Made by a program: the position numbers and the translations under genes. Of a DNA stretch of 64,000 bases, positions 45,507 through 58,551 are shown piece by piece (position 1 is the stretch's first letter; each line of letters opens with the position of its first letter). Below the pieces are notes generated by a model that was given only the letters and a program-made list of their open reading frames with translations, had not been told where the DNA came from and ran no database searches. Source of the DNA: Alisma plantago-aquatica (lineage: Eukaryota; Streptophyta; Magnoliopsida; Alismatales; Alismataceae); assembly GCA_963693085.1 (NCBI GenBank), contig OY856411.1:63410001-63474000 (forward strand), written 5' to 3'.

Positions 45507-46160
45507 CCCGTCACCTTCATGGTGTAACGATTTAAACACCAGCATGGTGTGTCGGTTTACTAACATCTGAGTGTGTCAACCTGATGTCAACATGGTATAT
45601 CTCCATGATGTATCGATTTAACACCATCAAAGACATGTCCACCTATCATGACCAAGTGTATCAACCATTAACCATCACAGGTTATGACCATCGTAGGGCG
45701 TCAACCACAGACCATCATGATTTGTTGCTATGGTCAAGGCGTCAGCTACAGACCATCACATGATGTTTCTATGGTCAGGACGTCAGCCACATACCGTCAT
45801 GGTTTGTTGTTATAGCTAGGGTGTCATCCTGACAGCAACATGGTGTCTCGGTTTTACCCACCATATGGGGTGTGTCGTTCACTAACCATCATGGCTGGCA
45901 CTAATACCAAACTAGTGTATTAGTTTTTAGACCGTCATGGGTTACTACCATGACTATGATATTGGCCTAATATCAACATATGTATTGACCACCATCCATC
46001 TCGGTTTGCAACATGGCTAGGGTGCAAACCATCACGGTTTACCCCTTGTGTGATAGGGTGTCGACTATAAGCCATTATGGTTTACAACTATACCTAAACT
46101 AAGGTGTCGGGCACCACCATACATAGCTAAGCTCATCATCAACATGATCAAGGTTCAGAT
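45507..46160. repeat. Degenerate tandem repeats, about 42-50 bp units
   Basis: Words such as gaccatcatgg, ggtttgttgctatggtcaaggcg and cgtcagccaca recur about every 42-50 bp across more than 600 bp, with heavy divergence. The clearest part is 45680-45830, where three successive units begin cgtca(a/g)c. It belongs to the surrounding LTR-type sequence. Confidence 0.75.
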
Positions 46161-47344
46161 GGGAAAAGACAAGGTCTGGAATAGCAAGAACCACCACCAT
46201 TACCATGGTAAAAATAAACACATAAACTTGTTTCTATAAACAAGGATGTTCATATTAGGCAAGATCATAAGCAAACCGGATTGAAGTAAGCAATATATGC
46301 AAGAAAGTTATAAAACTCACCTATATAGATAAGGATAGACTTCTAGAAGTAAGGATCATGAGAAAAGAAGGTAACGAAATCCAAGTTGTAGATCTGAACT
46401 CGACCAACTAGGTACCCTTCTCCTTAAGGAAGCAAAAACCCTAGAAGAAGAAGCAAGAAGGATAATTGCTTGAGTTCTAGAGAATCCTCTACCATGGAAC
46501 AACAAAGTTTTGACCTAGAGAGAAGTAGAAGGAAGAAGAAAAAAGAAGAAAATGGAGGAAAGGAAGAACTATTTACTTGTTCAAATCAAATCTATCAAGA
46601 AGAAGCTTTTAGAAACCCTAAATGATAGCAAATCGGAACCCTAAATGCTCCTTCCAAGATGATCGTCCTCTTCTTCTAACTTGAGCAGGTTCTTTGAAGC
46701 AAAACAAAGAAAGAACATGAGATCCTTTGCAAATGGATAATTATAGAGAAAAAAGGTTCCATTTTGGGCATAGAGATAAGTATATATAATTTAGGGGATA
46801 AGCTTTGAGAAGAGCATGAGGTGTACAATCGATCCTCCATGTGTCCACGACTTTAATTTTTGCATGGATAAGCGATATCAAGTCCACTGACTGTTGGGTA
46901 CTTATGGGCTGTCGGCTTAAGCCCAAGCAAGTAGAGCCATCACTTGTTAGTCTTAAAGGTAGCTCATCCATTGGGGTTAAAGTCCTAATACAACATAGAA
47001 TGAAATTTCCTCCAATTCAAGGTACAATTGAGTGCCCCATAACTCAAAAGCCTCAAGACTGAAAAAATAATATATAAGGAACATAATTGATGGAACAATT
47101 TACAAAGCAAACCCCTTAATTGGATAAATTGTAGGAAAGTCCAAAATGTACATAAAATTGCATAACTTGCTCAAACAATGTCCAAGTTGGACCAAATTTG
47201 AAACTTAAGCTTGTTGTATGATTCCAAAACATAACACAAGTTTGATTAAGATTATAAACACTCAATTATGGTAATTAAGCTTGTTCAACATTTTAAGTAA
47301 GTTTAGGGGCCTTATATTAGTTTGGATCAGAATCTAAAAAAAGG

Positions 47345-47963
47345 ATGGTTCAAGGTGATCTGTGCAGAACCATAGACCTGGGCACAGTCGGGCCCAATAC
47401 TAGGTTCTACCCAGATCACACCTGTTCCTAGAATATGAGAATATTCTAGACCTGAGAGGGTATCTAGAATATTCTAGGGTGTTCATTTGTTATCCTCGAG
47501 AGAGGTTTCATTGATGAGTTTTAGTCACGCTACACGAAAGCGAGTGGGATGATCCCATAGGAACAGATACCACAGTACATATTATGCTTGAATGTAGGTT
47601 GCTCACTGGGGTGTTTGAGGATTGTCTTTGCCCAAGAACGGGTGCATAGACTGCCCAACTTGTTATTACATAGCCAAGAACTCCTTCTCTTTGATTAGTA
47701 GAATCTGACAGACTCAGTTTTGTTTTCTTTACTTTGTTTTATTTTACTTCATGACATTTTGCTAGACTAGTTCTAATTCCAACTCTGATCAACTATTAGA
47801 TTGGCTTAAATGATTTAAGAGCGAGATCTTAAGAATCCTAAACGTACCCATGTCTCTGTGTTCGACCCTATATATCTAATTCGACCCTGTATAATAGTTG
47901 CAGGGGTACTTGAAGGTTTTATGTTATAAATTTAAACTATGATCCTACTTTGGGATCCGATCA
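47345..47963 (+). repeat. Right end of the AAACA-flanked LTR-type element
   Basis: Non-coding, with two close ccta/agaatattctag palindromes at 47427-47480 and a terminal part holding gttcgaccct and attcgaccct, then ending gatccgatca at the duplication AAACA. Confidence 0.5.
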
Positions 47964-50308
47964 AAACACTCCCTTTAAATCTATGCACATTCTTAAGGAA
48001 AGTTAGAGCATCTAAGTGGTCTACCACCATCTAAAGAAGAGACATATGAAAAAAAGAAAGCAGTAGAAGCGACAAATGATAAAAAAGAAGACAAATAATA
48101 AGAAATGAGTTGAACATGACTCTTTGGTTCTCTCCTAGACTCTGAATAGCTGAGATTCACATATCTTTATTGATCTACTCTTCATTGACACAACCGAGGA
48201 GGCATGGGATCATGTTGCTCAAGTGTACTCTAGAAAAGGAAATGCATCCCACGTATTTTATCTATACAAATGTTTTCATTCTCTATGACTAGAAGATACA
48301 TCATCCTTTGCTTCACATTTCAAAAACTTTAAGGGGATTTGGGGTGAGATTAAATTTCATCATCCCTTATCATCTGATCTTTCCAAAATGCAGAAGCAAC
48401 AATAGGAGGTACAACTACGTCAGTTTCTGACATCTCTACCTCCAAGTTATGAAGCTGTTCGCCAACAAATTCTTACATATGAACCCTTGAAAATGTTAGA
48501 TGATGTCTATCTTCGACTATCTCACTATGTGTCTTCTACCACTGCTGTAGAGGAGCCTGCTTCCCTTGCTATTATAGGATGAGGGCATGGTATTTCTGGT
48601 CTTGGTGGGGGCAAAAGTCTCAAAAATAAAAGGAGGAGTTCCTCTTCCTCCCATTCTAGATTATTTACTTTTTGCAAATGTATTACATACAATAAAGACA
48701 AATGCTAGAAAAAAACATGGGAAGCCAGAATGGGCCAAGCATGTGTCAACTACTGATGCTGATGGAGAATCTACATCTATCCCTAGTGATACCAAGCATT
48801 AGATGATAACATTGATTTCTTCTGACCTTGACAAATTCATCAAGGTTGCTTCTACTACTATTGTTACACCTCAAGCAAATAGTACTCAACACTCAGGTGA
48901 TTCTTCATGTCTTCAAGCTTCTTCCTCTTTATTAAAAAATGATTGAGTTATTGATTTGGGGTGCTACATCCCATATGTCTGGTTAAAATATTTTCTTTAC
49001 TTACCTAGAGAAATCTACATGTCATCCTCATGTGCATCTAGCATATGGATCCACTTCTCCAATCATTAGGTGAGGAGATGTGAACATCAATCTTCTGAAA
49101 TCTATTTTTTTGTGCCCAAATTTCTGATTAACTTGATGTATGCTAGTAAAGTTATCAAGACTTTAAACTAAAGTGCAACATTCTTTCTTGACATTGTCTC
49201 CATGTAGGATCGTAGGATGAAGAAGACAATTGGTGGGGGATATGAAGGTGGAGATGATGTGTACTACCTACATACCTCATCAACCTTTCTTACTACCACT
49301 CTAGCTTTCTTCATTAATGGCACTCGAGACTTGGTCACCCTCATGTTTCTAAGTTGAAGTCTTTATTTCCAAATCTGTCATTTGAAAGTCTTTTATGTTA
49401 GTATTTTCAACTTGGACAACACTATTAGACAACGTTTCCTCCTCGTCATAACAACATGAGTTCATGTTTGTTTTATTTAGTTCACTTTGATGTATGGGGA
49501 CCATGTCGTATTGGTAATCATACTGGTGTGCAATATTTTGTAACCTTTATTAATGATTGGTCTCGTGCCACTTGAATCTTATTGTTAATTGATCATTATG
49601 AAGTTTTGGATGTTTTATTCAAATTCATAAATGATATAAAGGCTCAATGTTTTGCTACTTGTAAGTTTTTCTGTAATGACAATGCTTCTAAATAATTACA
49701 ACTCAAAGGGGATTATCCATCCGGCTTCTTGTCCCTATAGCCCACAACAAAATGGAGTTTCTAAAAGGAAAAAAACATGCATATCCTTGATGTAACTAGT
49801 AATCTCCTAATTGAAATGAAAGTTCCTAAGTTATTGAAAAGATTCCATCCTTTTAGAAAATTATCTCATCAATCAAATGCCTTCTTTTATTTTACAAAAT
49901 AAAATTACTTATCAATTTTTTACGTTAAGAACCAATCTTTACTTTACCACCAATTTTTTTGCTGCCAATGTTGTTCATAATCACCAACTTGGGAGTGATA
50001 AACCTGTACTTTCCACATTTTTTTCATTGGTTATTTTCTCACACAAAACGAGTACAAATATTTTGATCATGTTGCACGTCTCTTGTATGTCAGTGTGGAC
50101 GTCACCTATTTTGAAGATGCATCTTTTGTTTGAACCAAGACGACATGTGCCACTTCCCACCATGCCCATTCATAATCCTATGGTGTCTACTACTCTACCT
50201 AAAGTATCCCTTACTTTAGAATCTTCTGAGATTAATGATCCACCTCAAGACAATGGTATACTACTGATCCCATTACAAATTCTAATTCTGACTTTCCTAT
50301 TATATCAA

Positions 50309-51961
50309 TGTTAGCCGTGTGTACTAGCCTTAAAATGTATAACTCAAGCACTACCCTACAAGTGTATGGGTGTGTGCAGTATGTTTGAGATCATCCAAGG
50401 AGCAAGATAGAGTTAGGCACAAGCATGTAAATCTTCAACAATCTATATCAATTTACTAAAGTTGGGTTGGTTTAAGGTTGATCTACTTCTCAAATTAAAG
50501 AAAGTTGTAAACATTAATCACTTAAAGAGAGATTTAGATCAGATTTAAAAGATTTTGGTTATGGGATTTCACTTTCATATCACTACTAATATACAACCAT
50601 GAAAATTACTATACCAATCAACTTGCAAAGGAGGTTCGCTGTTATCATGCACCTCACTGTGATATGAGATGGTCCTAATTTATACATAGCATGCCCATGC
50701 TTATGCTTAGATTCAGGCCACACACCTTGGTTCCTCAACATAATCCCAACCACTCCCGTGGTCAAAGAGTTTTTGCCAAGAAAATTGCTCCATACTTCTC
50801 AACATGTCTTCCCAGATCAGAGAAAGAAGCTTAAAACATGCAAGCAAGATGGTCAGTCTTGCAAACAAGCAACTAAACACCGTATCATATCTTAAAACAA
50901 CAAATTAACTAGTATTAGTAAAGAAATCTGAGTTCACATGAGTAATGACATGGGAGATCCTCTCTAATGCCCAAGAAATGGAAGTCTACTCATTCATGAT
51001 TGTGAAACACAAGTACATGGTGCAATTTACGAAGTTAAAATGACTAGAGAAGAAAAGAGTAAGGGAAACCCAAGGAACAAGGAAGAATAAGGAATAACAA
51101 GGAAGAACTCTAGCTTGGAGACAAAATTCCATCACTACGGGTGCTTCTACTCCAACAATATTCTCTCCCGAGGAGTCTAAATGGAGTGGAGAATCTTCTA
51201 TTGCAATCATTGAAGAAGAATGGAGAAGAGTAGAGGTTCTCACCCGAGTAACTACTTCTTTCTCTCCAAAATTTCCTCTCCTCTACTCTTCTATATTATC
51301 TGGTTCAAAAATATTTCAAAATGATGAGAGATAACCGTCCCATATGTGTGCTCTCATATTTCAAATGAGGGATGATTATTTACAAAATAGCAAAAATTGA
51401 TTGTGACATGCCATGTTTGAGAACATACACGCTATGTTCCCTTGAGTAGCTGACACCTAAACTGCTCTGCTTGAAGAGTACACATCACGTTATCTGATAG
51501 ACTTGTCATGTAGCTGAGTGTCAAAGAGGACTTGGGCAGATATGATCAAATTGAACATACTGTGTGCTAATAAACAAATGTTGTGTCTTTTGACAAAAAA
51601 ATTGGTGATATATTTTGATCGATTTGACACACCGTGTTGTCTAAGGATACTCCATGTCTCTTCTTTTCAAGAGAAATGAGATCTATCTATAAACTCACAT
51701 GCTATGTGTTATTATGCACATGCCGCGGTTCCTTCAGGAATTTCAAGAAAATCCTTGTGATGTGTGCAAACTCCTGGGGAATCCAATTAAGGTTGGATTG
51801 GCCTCATTTCCTCATCATACTTATGTACCAGAGATCACAAACATGGGATGAATATAACAAGTAAAAAGAGTGGGAAATCAAATATAATTAGAGGCAAAAT
51901 GAGGTACTAGTGGACTGAAAGTGCATGCAATGTGGGTAGAAAGTGTATATAAAATATGCAC
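50309..51961. repeat. LTR-like insert in copia element 3
   Basis: A 1.65-kb non-coding block interrupts copia pol. ATCAA flanks it (50304-50308 and 51962-51966). It begins TGTTAGCC and ends tatgcac, so the right end is one base off the usual CA. Copia pol text resumes directly after it. A solo LTR is the best explanation; the strand is not established. Confidence 0.5.
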
Positions 51962-52414
51962 ATCAATTAGGGAAGGGGCGATGATCTAGTACTAGATATT
52001 GTATTACTCAACATGTTTCTACATATCATCTAAATTCTTCCATGGCTCAGTTTACTACCTCTTTATCTATAATTTTTATCCCAAAGAATGTTCAGGAGGT
52101 ACTATTACACTATTTGTGGAAACAAGCCATGGATGAGGAGAGGGATGCACTTCAATCCTGGGGACATAGGATCTTATTGATCTCCCTACATGTACGACTG
52201 TTGACTATTGCTGAATTTTTACTATGAAATATTTGCTTGATGGGACAATTAAATGACTAAAGGCCAGACTTGTTTCTAAGTGATACACACATGAATTTGG
52301 GGTAGATTACTTCAAACATTTTCTTCAGTTTCTCATCTTAACGCTATATGTATCCTGCTTTCTATTGCTATTAAAAAGGATGACACTTACATCAGCTAGA
52401 ATTTAAGAAGACCT

Positions 52415-52608
52415 TTTTTTTTGGTGACCGAGAGAACCCATTCCGGGTGAGCCCGACATGGTAAACTCTCGAGGCATGAGAAGGTGTGATCCAATCATCC
52501 CTCTCCCATGCCAAATTAGTGTGGATTGCCGTTCGCAAAGTGCCTTCGGTGAGGTTTGAACCCGAGTCTTTCATTGGGACTTACCAAGCTCTTATCACCT
52601 GGGCTACT
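52415..52608 (-). mobile_element. tRNA-derived SINE
   Basis: On the minus strand the unit starts with a box A-like TAGCCCAGGTG (about 52606), has a box B-like GGGTTCAAACC (about 52555) and ends in an A-run (52415-52422). Spacing of about 50 bases between the boxes suits an internal RNA polymerase III promoter. It interrupts copia RT text; similar flanks aagaagacct (52405-52414) and aagaacacct (52619-52628) are a decayed target duplication. Confidence 0.72.
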
Positions 52609-53821
52609 ATGATTGGACAAGAACACCTTTCTATAAGGAGATTAGCAGGAGACTGTATATATGTCACAACCTCCATATTATGTTACTCAGGGGGAGTATT
52701 TTGGGATGGTTTTTCTTCTTAATAAATCTACTTATGGCCTCAAGAAGAGTCCCAAGCATGGCTTGATAAGTTATTCCATACTACACAAATTTGGTTACAA
52801 ACGGTCTCAGTGCGACCATTCTATTTTTATCAAAAACCACTATTTCTGGTATAATTGTTCTCATTGTATACGTGGATGACATCATCTTGTCCGATAGTTC
52901 AATGATTGTTCATACAAAGAAATATCTTATGAAGCATTTTGTAACCAAAGACCTTGGGCGTCTATGATATTTTCTTAACATTGAGGTAGCGTACAACAAG
53001 AATGGAGTACATTTATCCCAAAGAAAGTATACTCTAGACTTACTAGCTGAAACCAAAATTCTTGGTCTCTGACCTATAATCTCTCATATGGATCAAGCAC
53101 ATAATCTATGGGAAGAATCTACTCAAGCCTTAGAAGATAAATTTAGCTATAACAATTGGTTGAAAAACTTTAATATCTCAATGTTACTAGGACATATATA
53201 TGCTTTGTTGTTGGTGTTCTTAGCAAATTTATGGATTTTCCTAGGTAGTGTCATTAGGAGGCAAATTGTCAAGTACTGAGATATTTGAAGAAGACACATG
53301 TACAAGGACTATTTTAGAAATAGGCATTTCGATGTGACTGGATATTTTGCTGCTGATTATGCACAGTGTAAATCTAACAAGATATCTACCTTTGGTTATT
53401 GTGCCTTTATAGGGGGTAACATGGTTACTTGGTGAAGTAATAAGAAAAATATTGTCTCTAGATCCAATGCATAACATGAATGTTGTGCAATGGCACATAT
53501 TAATTATGAGCTATTATGGATGAAATCTATTCTTTTCGACTTTGGGTTTTCTATCACTTACGTTATTCTGATGTACTCTTACAACTATGTTGCTATCTTT
53601 CATTGTTAGTAATCCTATTTTTCATGAAAGGACCAAGCACATTGAGGTGGACTATCACTTTCTTCTAGATGTTGTGCTAATCAAGAAGATCACTACCCCT
53701 TTTCTATCTACACATGAGAAAACTATAAATATATTTACAAAGCCTATCTCTAGAAAGAGAATTAAGGAGCTATGTTGCAAGATGGACATGATTGATATCT
53801 ATACTCCAGCTTGAGGGGGAA

Positions 53822-54013
53822 TATTGTGATATATTTATATTCACCTTTTGTATTCTCTTATTCCTATTTTCATTTGTTTTTCCCTATTACTTAAGTCTCA
53901 TGTAATGTGAGCCTAAGTATAATAAACCCATTTAGGTCTTTGTTTGCTTCCCTATTTTGCCTCTTCTATTTGTAGGAGAGGGTTTTACCTCTTTTAGAAG
54001 ATAAAGAAAGGCA
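53822..54013 (+). repeat. 3' LTR of copia element 3
   Basis: Starts TATTGTGATA just after the polypurine tract. Right end inferred from alignment to the 5' LTR. Confidence 0.75.
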
Positions 54014-57000
54014 ACTACTTTAAACAATATGCTTGGCCTTCTGTCGAATGAAGACTGAAAAGACTCTTTTGCTTGTCTGTCAGTTTGCTATGTGCTTGGT
54101 TTTTTGTTGATTGAAGACCAACAGTGTTGTTTTGCCTTTCCATTGGTAGAGAACTAATGGGAGAGGCTGACTGAGTGACCTTCAATATTATTGTCAGTTT
54201 CCTATCAATGAAATGACTAGTTGGAATGATGGTGGATGTTTGTTGATAGAGTATCAATGGAAAGCATACACCTTGGTTACCTATGGTTTTTATGCAATTT
54301 GTCTACTGACAATGCTTTGTGGTGTGTCTTTTGATGCTTTCTCTGAGCTTTCTGAACCGAAAAGTTTAACCAATGAAGAACTGATGGGTTTTCTTCTTCA
54401 TGCATACCGATGGGATACCTAGAAGAATTTACAAATGGGAAGTTGAGCTTCGCATATCGATGTCATGAACAAGTGGTGAGGGTATATTTTCTAACCAATG
54501 ACATGATAAATTGACCACTTCTCTATCTTTTTTGGGGATATATATACCCATTAGCCTTCCTTCTCGTCTCACTTTATGCGTCTATGCATCAAAGTGTTGT
54601 TGCAAAGCAAGACACCATCTATTGGAGACAAATCATGAGATTTATGATTTCTTAGGTCCTTGCTTTCAGCATGATCCACCCTCTTTTTCTTCCATGCTGA
54701 TGTGATGCAAGTCAAATGATGGCTTATGAGATCTGATTCAGGTAAGTAGAACCTCGTTCATGCATTTTCCTAGTGATATTTTAGTTTCTTGTCCTTTTTG
54801 GTTTGTAAGTGGTTTATCTCTAGGGGTTTTGATTGTGGAGTCTTACACCCTATTTTCCCTAGCATGTTTAGTTGTCTTCGGTCATAGATCAAAATTGTTA
54901 GACGTGGTTGAAGGAGAGGAACTCAGATCTTAGAGAGTTTTCCTTCAACACTGGAGTTTGTCACGAAGCTTGGGGCTTCATAGTAGTTGTTCGTACGTAG
55001 ACCTATTTTGGCCCTGTAAGGCGAGTGATTATAATCTTTGACTCATTTGTTACCTACTATGTGTTTGCATGTTGTAATTCTTGTTCTAACATCTCCATAA
55101 AATCTAAAACGATTGTGCATTCACATACTTAAACCCTAACTATTGGTTTTATGTTCCTGTATGTTAAAGTACATACTTTAGGGACCCTTCTATTGCATAA
55201 AAGTTGGTGATCCATGGTTCTTAGGTAAGGAGATAGATGATGGTGTTCAAAGAAACTTAGGGTTCCTTACCTAATGCTGAATTGCAACTTGCATGCTTAA
55301 AATATGTTAGCTTGTGAGCAATTCATGGCCATTATATTATAAGTATGTGCTTAAGTTATTTTCTAAATGCTATGTTTATGAAGTATGAAACTAGGACTCT
55401 TTAGAGGGAAAAAGAGGGTTTTATGTATGCTCTCCTCCTGTATGGCCATGAGTGCATAAGGTGTGACAACTGATGTATCTTTGGGAATCCTATTATCCTC
55501 GTTACAATGGGAAAATAATTTATGCAAGATAACTAAGGGGAGAAACATGTGTGCCTTATGGAAAGAGGTTAGATTATGTTGTTGGGATGTTTTCCATTTT
55601 CTAGAGTTATTTATTTTGTTCATTATATATCTATTTGTTGATAGGTTACTTTGTACTTTGGTTGTTGTAGCTATAGAACAATGGGCCTAACTATCAAGAT
55701 AAATCTTTATAGTAGAGCCCTAAGTCTATAGATCCATTCCCTTAAGTCATTAGGGGGACGGGGAATGAGTTAATTTTGTAGCGATGGGTGAGAAGATGCT
55801 AGGATCCATATATCAATGGATATATGAGTCGGATCTGATATCCTATCACCTCTAAATGGTTTTGCAACTGAGTGGAGGTCGATGGTATGGTGGAAATGCA
55901 TTAGTAATATGATATACAATGGAGGGTGATTATTCTATTTTTGTAGAATTGTGAAATGTGTACCCATGGCATGCCTATTTTGGTGGATCCACTTTTAAGA
56001 ATATATACACAACATGATAGCTGAAGTACTTCCTTCCTTTTTGATGCTTCACTTTGACCCTAGGTTGTGAGGAGAGATCTTGGGAATCTAGATATTTTTA
56101 GATTGTGTATGTATTGCTAGAATGACTTAATAACACCTAGTTAGCTAGTTGGGTGGTACACCCCAATCAGCCTAGGGAACGTAATAGTTGTAAAACATAA
56201 TTGTTTAGGTTTATTTAAAGTTGAACATGGATATTCTTTGGATTGCTTACTCTTTATTATTATTGGTACATATGTGATATGTAGCAACCTTGCAGGTAAT
56301 TATGATGCAAGAATGAAGGGGTAATATTATGCCTTCAGGTATATAAGAAACTTGTTTAATTTCTTTTTTTAATTGGTTTTGTAATATTCTATCTATAAAG
56401 CAATAGATATTTTAGGGGTTATATCATATTGATGGGATTGGGGGTCTTACTATTGTTGTTTTCCACACTTTTAGGTGAGCTATCCAATAATCCTAACAAT
56501 GGCAGAGAAGATGAACAAGGAGGTAGAAGGCTTTAAGATTAGAGGTGGGTAATGTTTGGGTGAAGGGATCTCAGAGGTGGGAGATGCTTGAATGGCCTCC
56601 TCTAGAGATAAATCTTATAGGGATAGATTCAAAGATGTCCCTCTATATTTTTAGGTCAAGACAGACATGTTTTGTGGTATCCTTTGTTAGCCTTGCATTC
56701 AGTTATGCATGGACAACCTCTAGAGTTGGAGTTATGAATATTGTAATATCATGTGTGCATGTTCTACAGTGATGCTAGATCTATAAATCTTATTTTTTTC
56801 ATTTTTATGTGATATCTTGGGTGTGGCATTCAATGTTTTGTTTTGCTTACTATGACAGTGATGATATGTCTTATGTATCCCATTGTGGATTATATGTTCA
56901 TAGTGAAATTATTCATGGTGTTTGGCCAAAATTTTACCTTAAATTCTCGATGTGGCTTATGTGAATAATGATGTGGTTAAGTTTTAAATTCTTGTTTTAT

Positions 57001-57050
57001 TTTGGGTAATCTCACTCTTGTGGTGTTGGTGATCACAATCTTTTTTATTA
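54014..57050 (+). repeat. 5' LTR of the outer gypsy element, second part
   Basis: Resumes after the copia element and aligns with 61190-62430 of the 3' LTR (blocks around ttgcctttcca/ttgcctttgca, ccttccttctcgtct, catttgttacct). Sequence from about 55260 to 57050 has no partner in the window because the 3' LTR is interrupted. It ends just before the primer-binding site. Small open frames inside carry no recognisable domains. Confidence 0.75.
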
Positions 57051-57399
57051 GAGCCTAGGTATGTTGAGTTATAGGGACATAGGGTTCAAATTTCGTGTCT
57101 ATTCTTACAAGTCCAAAAAATCTAACCATTAGTTATGGTTGTGTAGATATGGGTAGACATCATGAAGAACATGTTAATAGTAGCTACATTGATCATGATG
57201 GTGATGAAAGGTAGTGTAATCATGAGGATAGGATACTCAACTATGAGAAGCTAGAAGTGTCACCATTTGACCTGATAAAGCCAATTCATTTGGCTTCTAA
57301 TCTTTGTTTGGGTAGATGATGTCTTCATTCAACCAGTTTGTAGGCATTCTATCATTTTAGGTATCCAGAGAGTAGTATTAATGCCAAACTAGAAAGTTC

Positions 57400-58370
57400 T
57401 AACAAGACATTTGAACGATTGAAGTGGGTGGGGGTCTTGGTTTACATGGGTACTTCAGATCGGTGGATGATGATCTATCACTTATAGAGCTTGAGAAGTC
57501 TTTATAGTTACTAGACATACTAGATGAGGATGCAGTGAAGCATGCCCTCTACCTGCTGAAGGGTAGCTTTGGCCACTAGTAGGCCATTGAGGAGGAAAAG
57601 AGATAGGGGGAAGTAATCATATGTGCGACGTTCAACATGAAGTTTGTGAACTAGTACATCCTACCCTCCTATTTGGATGAGAATGTCACATAGTTTGAGA
57701 ATGTCCAATAGAGGACAATGACGAGGAATGAGTATCAAGCCCATTTTGTTGAGTTGTTGTGGTTCTATTTGTACATGACCCCAACCAAAGTAGAGAGTAT
57801 TCAATAATTTGAAAGGGGGTTGAATGCGGAGTTAACAACTTTGACATCAACATCGGAGTCACATGAGAAGTTTTCCACCATTGTGGACTTGGTGTGGAGG
57901 ATAGGGAGGACTTCAGTGGGTAGTCATGATATTGATCCCAAGAGGAAGTCAACACAATTTTTAAGTCATTTTATGGAAGCCTAAGAAGCCACAGTTTTCT
58001 GGGCCATCTAGGCCACAATTCGATAGTCCCAATAGAGTTTAACAATGTTAGAGCTGAGGGTGAAATGACAACATGAGTAGTGGTCATTTAGTAGAGGTTG
58101 AGGGAGAGGACTACCCCTATCTAGCGCGTACACTTTTGGGTATGTCTTAGTCACACAAGTTGCTGTAGAAGGCATGCTATTACTACCATCAACCTAGGCA
58201 TACGAAGGACAATGCCCCCTGTTACACTGGGAGACCTCCCAGTCACATGGGCAATATTTGTAGAACTTCCAACAACATGGTGACAACATTGGCAAAGGGA
58301 CTGGGCACACTTCTCAAAAAGGCTCCTCAAGATCTATAGGGAGAGGTCAAGCTAGAGGCAGATCACAAAC
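57400..58370 (+). pseudogene. Outer gypsy gag, heavily decayed
   Basis: Fragments of a gag are visible in several frames: DEDAVKHALYLLKG near 57520-57560 (the conserved block ahead of the W-rich core), FERGLNAELTTLTS near 57810, and a damaged zinc-knuckle region with HTKDNAPCY near 58200. Many stops separate them. Confidence 0.65.
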
Positions 58371-58408
58371 CAAAACTCACTTCTACGTGACGACACAACC
58401 ACGATGGT

Positions 58409-58537
58409 ATGGTCAACCCTCAAGTTGTTATAGGTTATATGGAAGCCTTTCATTCTGACTTGTCTACTTCTGTATATGTATCTATTTTTCTTGATGCTGA
58501 TGCAACACACTCTTTTATCACCCGAGAGGTGATAGTA
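58409..58537 (+). pseudogene. Outer gypsy protease fragment
   Basis: The frame VVIGYMEAFHSDLSTSVYVSIFLDADATHSFITRE matches the start of a gypsy aspartic protease in which D-x-GATHSFI is usual; here the text reads DADATHSF. It is cut by the truncated LINE at 58552. (Motifs: SIFLDADATHSF.). Confidence 0.7.
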
Positions 58538-58551
58538 TGGTGTAACTTACA

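Larger units (their letters stand above)
42077..47339 (-). repeat. Gypsy LTR-type sequence, probably minus strand, boundaries uncertain
   Basis: About 3.9 kb of AT-rich non-coding DNA after excluding the inserted solo LTR. On the minus strand, a TATA-like ttatatatacttatc (about 46775-46789) is followed by T/C-rich leader sequence and acttcttcttctaggg phrases, the layout seen in long chromovirus LTRs. The ends tgtgacacc (42077) and ggatca (47339) were picked by eye; the 5-bp flanks do not match, so the ends may be wrong. Open frames at 42267-42530, 44377-44691 and 46741-47062 have no recognised domains. Confidence 0.4.
34450..47963 (+). mobile_element. LTR-type element in copia gag, itself multiply interrupted
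   Basis: The 5-bp duplication AAACA (34445-34449 and 47964-47968) brackets a unit starting TGATAACACCC and ending GGATCCGATCA, so both ends are TG...CA. Joining the flanks restores copia gag sequence. The left part (to 35881) contains a GC-rich minisatellite, a TATA box (cctataaatatc, 35220) and long T/C-rich sequence. The right part ends with gttcgaccc phrases typical of Tat/Athila-like LTR ends. No coding region belongs to it. It is probably a very long solo LTR enlarged by nested insertions, or a LARD-like element; which is not resolved. Confidence 0.6.
47969..53814 (+). pseudogene. Copia element 3 gag-pol remnant
   Basis: Order and motifs are those of copia despite many stops. Gag: TTEEAWDHVAQVYSRKG (48190) and LTSLPPSYEAVRQQI (48430). 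Protease position near 48950 (VIDLG for VIDSG). Integrase: LGHPHVSKL (49330), VHFDVWGPC (49485), FCNDNAS (49670) and PQQNGVS-like text. RT: WKQAMDEERDALQ (52115) and VYVDDIIL (52865). RNase H: FHERTKHIEVDYHF (53619) and the end MIDIYTPA then TGA. An early gag piece lies at 34353-34449. Confidence 0.85.
33558..54013 (+). mobile_element. Ty1/copia element 3, old, with large nested insertions
   Basis: LTRs of about 191 bp (33558-33748) and 192 bp (53822-54013) align with many differences. The primer-binding site TGGTATCAGAGT starts at 33749, and the polypurine tract TTGAGGGGGA at 53811-53820 precedes the 3' LTR. Gag begins near 34353 and is interrupted at 34449 by a 13.5-kb insertion. Gag-pol resumes at 47969 and runs, full of stops, to 53814. 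Other insertions are at 50309-51961 and 52415-52608. It sits in the 5' LTR of the outer gypsy element. No clear target duplication remains. Confidence 0.85.

Noticed and set aside
45500..46160. CRISPR-like array of short repeats
   Set aside because: Units are degenerate and contiguous with no constant repeats and unique spacers, in plant DNA.
52500..52610. A tRNA gene, suggested by box A and box B motifs
   Set aside because: No cloverleaf could be formed by eye and an A-run with flanking repeats follows; a SINE fits better.
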